Positions 59,055-64,000 of a DNA stretch of 64,000 nt are shown piece after piece (position 1 is the first letter of the stretch; each line of letters begins with the position of its first letter). Made by a program: the position numbers and the translations under genes. Below the pieces are notes generated by a model. The model saw only the letters and a list, made by a program, of their open reading frames with translations, was not told where the DNA came from and did not search any database. The DNA is from Candidatus Obscuribacter phosphatis (GTDB lineage Bacteria; Cyanobacteriota; Vampirovibrionia; Obscuribacterales; Obscuribacteraceae). The DNA lies in assembly GCA_001899315.1 (NCBI GenBank), contig MOYA01000002.1:21966-85965 (forward strand), given 5' to 3'.

Positions 59055-61148
59055 ATGAGTATATCTGGCGTAGCAGTCGGGAATGTCAAGCGCTCCGTCT
59101 TGAGATCTTCCTTTCCCTTGGCATGTTTGGCTTTGAGTCTGGTAATCACTAGCCCGGCTGTTCAGTCTAAACCGACTGCCTCGCCGACCAAGTCGAATCT
59201 TTCCCCCCGCACTACCGGTGGTGCGGGTGTCTCGCAGTCAGCTGCCCGTGCTTTGCCCCTTGGCACCAAAGTGGCCAATCACGGGTTTCGGGACCGTCTA
59301 TTTAAAGGCAAGCTTTCAGCCGATGTCACAAACGGTGAAAAACTTCTTTTGGCAGGCAAATATGCAGAAGCGCAAGAGGCCTTTCGCCAGGGCATAAACA
59401 AAAACTCTAAGGACACTGCTGCCGTCACTGGTATGGGCTTGGCTCTGGTGCTGCAGTTCAAGCTTGATGCCGCTGATGAAAAATTCGCTCAAGCCCTCAA
59501 GCTCGACTCAAAGATGCCTATGGCTCATGTCGGCCAGGCTCTTTCCAAGCTATACCGGCTGCAGACATCAAACATGAATGTCTTGCAGCAGCGCAACGGC
59601 ATGCTCAGTTCTGCTGAAGCTTCTTGCCGCACGGCTCTGCGTTTGGACCCCAAACTGGCCGAAGCTTACATAGTTCTTGGCCAGGTGCAGAAAGAGCAGG
59701 GTCGGCTCAATGAGGCGCGTTCTTCTTTGAGCCAGGCAATCGGCATGGATTCGCAATATGGTACGGCATTTGTGCAGCGCGGCCTGATTGAACTCAAAAC
59801 CGGCGATATAGCCCAGGCAATCAGCGATTTCAGCGAAGCCATTTCGCTGAAATCAAGCAATGCCGCAGCTCACTATGGGCTTGGTTTAGCCTACCTCAAG
59901 CAAGGTCAGCTTGATGACGCTCAAAAGTCTCTCAATACCTCTATATCTCTCAATAAAAATAGCGCCCCGGCTCACATTGCCATGGGTGATGTTTATCGCC
60001 TGCAAGGTAATCGAGTCGCTGCCGTCAATGAATATCAGAAAGCAATCAGCATCAAGGCTGAAAGTGAAGAAGCGTATTTGCGCATGTCCGACATCAGAGA
60101 AATGCGCGGTGACCTAGAATTGGCTCTGGCTGATGTTCGCTCTGGTTTGGCTCTTGCTCCCAACAGTGTCGACCTGCATCGCCGCGCCGCCGACATCGCC
60201 TTAAAGCTTGAGAAAATGGACGATGCCATGAAAGAGTACTCGCTGGTCTTGCAATATCAACCCGGTGACGCAGCCGCCGTTAAAGGCATGACTCGCGCCC
60301 TTGTGCTCAAGGCGCAGAAAGACGCCGACGGTGCCTTTTTCTTATCTAACAACTATGAGTCTGCCGAAGGTCTCATTCAGCAGGCTATTCAGATGAACCC
60401 CAATGACATGGAGCTGCGCCTGGCTGATGCTAAGCTGCGGGCAATGTCGGGCAAACCGGTTGACTTGACTCAACTGGGCACACCGACCAATGACGCCGAG
60501 CGTATAGCTTTCGCCGAAGCGGCTCTGGCTCAGTTTAAATATCAGGAAGCCGGTCAAGCAATGCAGACCGTTATCGCCAATTGCACCACAGCCGAGCAGG
60601 CTTTTTCGGTGGGCGATATGGCATTGATGATTCGCGATCTTGACAGCGCCGAAGCTGCATACAAGAGAGCCTCGAGCTTTGGTAGCGGCGAGAAAGCCGA
60701 CAGCCAAGACGTATCGGCTCGCGCCACACGCAGTCTTTACAGGGTTAGCCAGGCTCGCGATAAAGCACAGCAAGAGCTGACCATGGCCAAAGACCTGGCA
60801 AGCAAGAAGCAGTATCCTTCCGCTATTGATAAATTCAGAAATGCCGCCTATCTCAATCCGCGTCAAAGCCAGGCTCATCTAGGGCTGGCCGAGACCCTCG
60901 AGAAGCTATTCAAGAATAAGGCGCCATCAATGAGGGAAGCGGCTTTGCATTACCGCGCTTATGTCAGTCTTGAACCAAATATGCCCGAGAAGCAACAAGA
61001 AAAGTTTGCTAAGAAAGCAGACAAGTGCGATGAGATCGCTTACAAAATTGAGCAAGGCAAGCCGCCCAGCAAGCTTTCCGCCGTGTTTGCCCCCTTCGGT
61101 ACTTTTGCCTCTAAGGTAGAGAACGGCATCAAAGAGTTGGTGAAATAA
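59055..61148 (+). CDS. secreted TPR protein, large
   Basis: 697 residues from the ATG at 59055 (TTGGGAG upstream); the frame's earlier start at 59010 lacks support. Signal peptide about residues 1-40. About twelve TPR units span 75-440 and again near 590-650 (AEAYIVLGQVQKEQGRLNEARSSLSQAIGMDSQYGTAFVQRGLIELKTGDIAQAISDF). It is likely periplasmic. The stop overlaps the start of the C26 peptidase gene (TAATG), giving a coupled operon of TPR, C26 and GNAT genes. Scaffolding for an envelope process is the best guess. Confidence 0.85.
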   Translation: MSISGVAVGNVKRSVLRSSFPLACLALSLVITSPAVQSKPTASPTKSNLSPRTTGGAGVSQSAARALPLGTKVANHGFRDRLFKGKLSADVTNGEKLLLAGKYAEAQEAFRQGINKNSKDTAAVTGMGLALVLQFKLDAADEKFAQALKLDSKMPMAHVGQALSKLYRLQTSNMNVLQQRNGMLSSAEASCRTALRLDPKLAEAYIVLGQVQKEQGRLNEARSSLSQAIGMDSQYGTAFVQRGLIELKTGDIAQAISDFSEAISLKSSNAAAHYGLGLAYLKQGQLDDAQKSLNTSISLNKNSAPAHIAMGDVYRLQGNRVAAVNEYQKAISIKAESEEAYLRMSDIREMRGDLELALADVRSGLALAPNSVDLHRRAADIALKLEKMDDAMKEYSLVLQYQPGDAAAVKGMTRALVLKAQKDADGAFFLSNNYESAEGLIQQAIQMNPNDMELRLADAKLRAMSGKPVDLTQLGTPTNDAERIAFAEAALAQFKYQEAGQAMQTVIANCTTAEQAFSVGDMALMIRDLDSAEAAYKRASSFGSGEKADSQDVSARATRSLYRVSQARDKAQQELTMAKDLASKKQYPSAIDKFRNAAYLNPRQSQAHLGLAETLEKLFKNKAPSMREAALHYRAYVSLEPNMPEKQQEKFAKKADKCDEIAYKIEQGKPPSKLSAVFAPFGTFASKVENGIKELVK

Positions 61149-62023
61149 TGCCTTTCGGGCTGAGGTGTTTTGGCCTGATCCGGCAAAGCTATGCCGTTCT
61201 TGGTTTGGCTTTGATGCTTGGTTTGGCTTGTCCTGTGCATTCAGAAGAGACTGCAAAAGACACAGAAAGGGATAGAGCAAATGAAGTATCTCTTTCTGTC
61301 AAACCTTTGATTGGTATAAACTGCGACGTGCAAGGGGAGAAACCGCGCAAGATTGGACTCTCTCACCTCTATGTCGAAGCCATTCAGAAGGCCGGTGGAA
61401 TAGCCATTCTTTTGCCTCCGATGCCTGAGACTGATTTGCTGAAAGTCATCGATAAACTTGATGGTGTTCTGATGATCGGTGGTGATGATTATCCGCCCTC
61501 TATCTATGGTGCTGATCCACACCCCAGTGTTTCGATTATGCACAAGAGCCGGTCTGATTTTGATATCGCTTTGGTCAAAGCGGTTTTAGCCCGCAATAAT
61601 ATGCCTTTTCTCGGTATTTGTGCCGGCAGTCAGGCTCTCAATATCGGAGCCGGCGGTACTCTTACTCAAGATATTCCGACCAGCCATCCTCAGTCTAAGG
61701 TGATGCACGCCAGTAAGGACGGTTGGCAGAAAGGCTTCAACACACATGAGGTAAAATTTGTTCCGGGCAGTAAGCTTTGTCTTGCCCTTGGCAAAGATTC
61801 ACTCACCGAGCCTACTTCGCACCATCAGTGTGTTGAGAAGCTCGGTGTCGGTTTGGTGCCGGCTGCTAGCACCGCAGATGGTATCGTAGAGGCCGTGGAA
61901 ATGCCTGCGCGCAGCTTCGTGGTCGGGGTGCAGTTTCATCCGGAACGTGCTTTTGAAAAGAATCAGGCTCTCTTTGCTAAGTTTATAGAGGCTGCGCAGA
62001 CCTATAGTTCCAGCCGGAAGTAG
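61148..62023 (+). CDS. secreted class I glutamine amidotransferase-like peptidase C26
   Basis: 291 residues; the ATG overlaps the stop of the TPR gene by one base. An N-terminal signal (about 1-34) suggests export, unusual for the family, although LGLAC near residue 27 is a poor lipobox. The catalytic triad is visible: Cys158 in LGICAGSQ, His264 and Glu266 in QFHPER. It belongs to the peptidase C26/PuuD group, whose members hydrolyse gamma-glutamyl bonds (gamma-glutamyl-GABA, folylpolyglutamate). A substrate in the envelope, such as a gamma-glutamyl peptide, is possible (inference). Confidence 0.88.
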   Translation: MPFGLRCFGLIRQSYAVLGLALMLGLACPVHSEETAKDTERDRANEVSLSVKPLIGINCDVQGEKPRKIGLSHLYVEAIQKAGGIAILLPPMPETDLLKVIDKLDGVLMIGGDDYPPSIYGADPHPSVSIMHKSRSDFDIALVKAVLARNNMPFLGICAGSQALNIGAGGTLTQDIPTSHPQSKVMHASKDGWQKGFNTHEVKFVPGSKLCLALGKDSLTEPTSHHQCVEKLGVGLVPAASTADGIVEAVEMPARSFVVGVQFHPERAFEKNQALFAKFIEAAQTYSSSRK

Positions 62024-62030
62024 TCATTCG

Positions 62031-62618
62031 GTGTCTTGGGATTTGAGCCGCATGAATGGGAGTAATTCTTTGTCTGTTGCCGAATATCAGATCAAGCAAG
62101 CTTCGCAGGTGCCTACGGCAGTTTTGTCCGGCTCTATTCAAGATCTCTTGCGCGATATTGAAGTGGCGTCGGCAAAACGCTTCTCGGGGCTAGGTTTGAT
62201 CGCCGAAGAAAAGCTTTCGGATCATATTCCGCAAGAGAGAGTGGTGGAGATGATAGAAGCTAACCGCATGTTGGTGGCTTGTGATGCGCAGGGTGTGCCT
62301 GTAGGCTTTGCTGCTCTGTCTCTTTGGTCGTATGGTTGTTTATTGGAAGAATTGGATGTTTTGCCCGAGCATGGCGGAAAAGGGCTGGGGCGAGCGTTGG
62401 TGATGGCTGCCATCGAATGGGCTAAAGTCAATCGACAGCCAGCAATTTTTCTTAGCACATTTGCCGATGTTCCCTGGAATCGACCCTTCTATAGTCGTCT
62501 GGGCTTTCAGATTGTGCCTGAATCAGAGCTCAATGTCGATATGATGCAGTTGCGCAATAACGAGATCGCAGCCGGACTACCGGTCGATAGGCGGGTCTTT
62601 ATGCGCATGTCGCTTTAA
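62031..62618 (+). CDS. GNAT-family N-acetyltransferase
   Basis: 195 residues from a GTG at 62031 (an ATG at 62052 is an alternative). The GNAT core is clear: GVPVGFAALSLWSYGCLLEELDVLPEHGGKGLGRALVMAAIEWAKVN, with the acetyl-CoA-binding GGKGLGRAL and PFYSRLGFQIV near the end. It transfers acetyl from acetyl-CoA to an amine; the acceptor is unknown. It is the last gene of the TPR, C26 and GNAT unit, seven bases after the C26 stop. Confidence 0.88.
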   Translation: MSWDLSRMNGSNSLSVAEYQIKQASQVPTAVLSGSIQDLLRDIEVASAKRFSGLGLIAEEKLSDHIPQERVVEMIEANRMLVACDAQGVPVGFAALSLWSYGCLLEELDVLPEHGGKGLGRALVMAAIEWAKVNRQPAIFLSTFADVPWNRPFYSRLGFQIVPESELNVDMMQLRNNEIAAGLPVDRRVFMRMSL

Positions 62619-62646
62619 TTTAAGTGTCTGTACTAGACGCTGGATA

Positions 62647-63924
62647 CTAAACTCGAGGCTGTTTGAGCTGCTCATACTTTTTGAGCCAACCTCTGTTGAT
62701 GTCTACTTGCTCATATCCGAAGCGCTCGCCATTGATGCGAACAGTTTGGTTGGGCGAAACCCAGTGTCCTTGCTTATCATAGTGACCGCCGGCTTTACCG
62801 AAACCGACTTTACCAGAGGCATTGCCGGTGGCTCCCAAGGTTGTGTCGGTTCCTTCTTTCCAGGCTTTAGTAATGGCTTCGATGTACTTGGGATTGTCAG
62901 ACCGTCCGGGGTGGTGCGTTGGATAGTAACTACCTGTCAATGCTTGCATCAGGGTCTGGTTGCGAGCCATGGCTCGGTTCATCACTTTCTCGGCGAAAGC
63001 AAGGTGGGCTTCTGGACCTTGCGATCCAACTTCAGAACGCAGTCTACCGGCGAAGGCCGCCATAACTCTTGGATCTTTCAACTCTGCATCAAAGCGGGAT
63101 CTATCTATAGTGCCTGGTTTGGCTTCTGGTGCTTGTTCGGCGCCTTCTCTAGTTCTAGCCGCGTCCTTTCCGGCGACTCTGGCGGCGTCTTTCTGAATTC
63201 TCTTGGCGCCTCTGTCTTCAGCCTTTATTGAGTCCCCTTGCGGCGTTGCTATCTGAGCATAGCCTTTGGCTTGGTAGTCTACATGGTTGCCTCTAGAGTC
63301 TCTGGCTCTTTCCACCGAGCCGTCGGCTTTCGATATGCCCCTGAGGGCTATCTTTTCACGTCCGTCACCGTCGCCGGCATACATATGTACCATCTGATTG
63401 CTGCCGGCTTTGATGGTTTCAAGGCGCAGTTTGTGCTCTTTGCCCGCGTCATCTTTGTAGCTGAGATTTTTTACGCCCGAGTTAGCCAGGTCGCGTATAG
63501 TGGCAATCTTTTGTTCGTCAGAGACATCTTTGTTGAATAAGCTGGCTGCTTTTGCCTGGGGGCTGTTATCGGGCTGTTTAGCTACGGCATCAGCCACCGA
63601 TAGCTGGTTGTCTTTGCCTTGGCTGGCTGCGATAGCATCGCCGGGGCGGCAATAACTGGTGTTCATAGCCCGATCGAAAGAAGCTTTGTTGGTCAGTTCA
63701 TTGATATTGCCGAATTGCAGAAAGCCCGATGAAAGAGCTGCTTTATCAAAAGTCGGGTCGCCGCCGCCTTGACCGCCTTTGGCTGTTTGCCATACAGAAT
63801 TGTCTGCCAGGCACTGCCGCGATATGTTTCCCCACTCAGTCTGCTGGACGGGGGTGAAATTTTCCCGGGCTTCCGCCCTGGGTTGAGCCTCGCAATGCGA
63901 GGATTCGCCACTGCATTTGGTCAT
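62647..63924 (-). CDS. unknown protein with wall-hydrolase-like C-terminal domain
   Basis: 425 residues, no signal peptide. The first 250 residues are low in hydrophobics and rich in Ala, Asp, Lys and Gln (charged, partly disordered). The C-terminal part (about 275-425) has RSEVGSQGPEAHLAFAEKVMNRAMARNQTLMQALTGSYYPTHHPG, which resembles the SleB-type cell-wall hydrolase pattern (E..., VxNR). GHYDKQGHWVSPNQTVRINGERFGYEQV follows. Catalytic function is inferred only weakly. It may be delivered outside by a signal-less route, or act on imported material. It is convergent with the GNAT gene. Confidence 0.6.
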   Translation of the reverse strand: MTKCSGESSHCEAQPRAEARENFTPVQQTEWGNISRQCLADNSVWQTAKGGQGGGDPTFDKAALSSGFLQFGNINELTNKASFDRAMNTSYCRPGDAIAASQGKDNQLSVADAVAKQPDNSPQAKAASLFNKDVSDEQKIATIRDLANSGVKNLSYKDDAGKEHKLRLETIKAGSNQMVHMYAGDGDGREKIALRGISKADGSVERARDSRGNHVDYQAKGYAQIATPQGDSIKAEDRGAKRIQKDAARVAGKDAARTREGAEQAPEAKPGTIDRSRFDAELKDPRVMAAFAGRLRSEVGSQGPEAHLAFAEKVMNRAMARNQTLMQALTGSYYPTHHPGRSDNPKYIEAITKAWKEGTDTTLGATGNASGKVGFGKAGGHYDKQGHWVSPNQTVRINGERFGYEQVDINRGWLKKYEQLKQPRV

Positions 63925-64000
63925 AGAAAAATCTTTTTGTCTTGGTAATGCCTGCGGTTACCGAATATTGAACACTAAATGTGCGGGGGTTCGGCTATAT

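Noticed and set aside
1-64000. tRNA and rRNA genes, prophage, toxin-antitoxin or known defence operons
   Set aside because: No cloverleaf or rRNA segment, phage structural gene, or recognised defence gene set was seen; the lone CPBP protease is not enough to call an abortive infection system.

Overview
The window looks like a chromosomal segment of a non-photosynthetic relative of cyanobacteria, most like the Obscuribacterales/Vampirovibrionia (Melainabacteria). This is inference from gene style, not a database match: base composition is balanced; there are many secreted TPR proteins, several eukaryotic-type Ser/Thr kinases with zinc-ribbon N-termini and Sel1, LRR or HEAT-like tails, an intact fatty acid beta-oxidation pair, cyanobacterial-type Fur-family control, and spacers filled with degenerate tandem repeats. 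I see no rRNA, tRNA, CRISPR array, prophage or complete insertion sequence.

Layout. 0-7 kb: glutaredoxin, a His-rich outer-membrane barrel, and a thiolase/multifunctional beta-oxidation operon. 7-12.7 kb: a secreted TPR protein, a kinase with Sel1 repeats, a putative 2OG-Fe(II) oxygenase, a Cupin_5 protein and an AlkD-like DNA repair protein. 12.8-14.3 kb: a ribosomal L33 plus COG0523 GTPase operon with a Fur/Zur-like box. 14.6-24.3 kb: a phosphotransferase-like protein, an HxlR regulator, a desaturase, and secreted hydrolase, TPR, metalloprotease, lipoprotein and SRPBCC proteins. 24.5-29.2 kb: a candidate structured RNA, a Fur/Zur repressor, a secreted protein with a duplicated 27-residue motif, and a second COG0523 operon carrying a cysteine-free S18. 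29.3-38.7 kb: CPBP protease, thioredoxin-like and membrane proteins, a probable domesticated transposase, a VIT/VWA-like membrane protein, and Dps. 38.9-44.9 kb: a degenerate GGDEF protein, a third COG0523 GTPase coupled to a WD40 protein, and a TetR operon with two microproteins. 44.9-64 kb: a two-gene conserved unit, two transmembrane kinases with duplicated zinc modules, a pseudokinase with an alkyltransferase-like protein, a TPR/C26/GNAT operon, and a wall-hydrolase-like protein.

Themes. (1) Zinc economy: three COG0523 GTPases, two with ribosomal protein genes (L33, S18), a Fur-family repressor, and similar TGATA-N6-TATCA-type elements upstream of all three. (2) A ten-base palindrome, CCGATATCGG, occurs six times, all between 25.2 and 50.8 kb. 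Three copies lie at gene 3' ends as terminator-like hairpins, and three lie inside genes, each read in a different frame. (3) Two kinases each carry two copies of one strictly spaced cysteine module. (4) Spacers next to gene 3' ends contain tandem repeats of 12, 13, 16, 19/38, 43 and 51 bp, two of which run into the stop codon region of the adjacent gene. (5) The TetR operon has an operator inside its own promoter, with further copies of the site nearby and at 6.75 kb.
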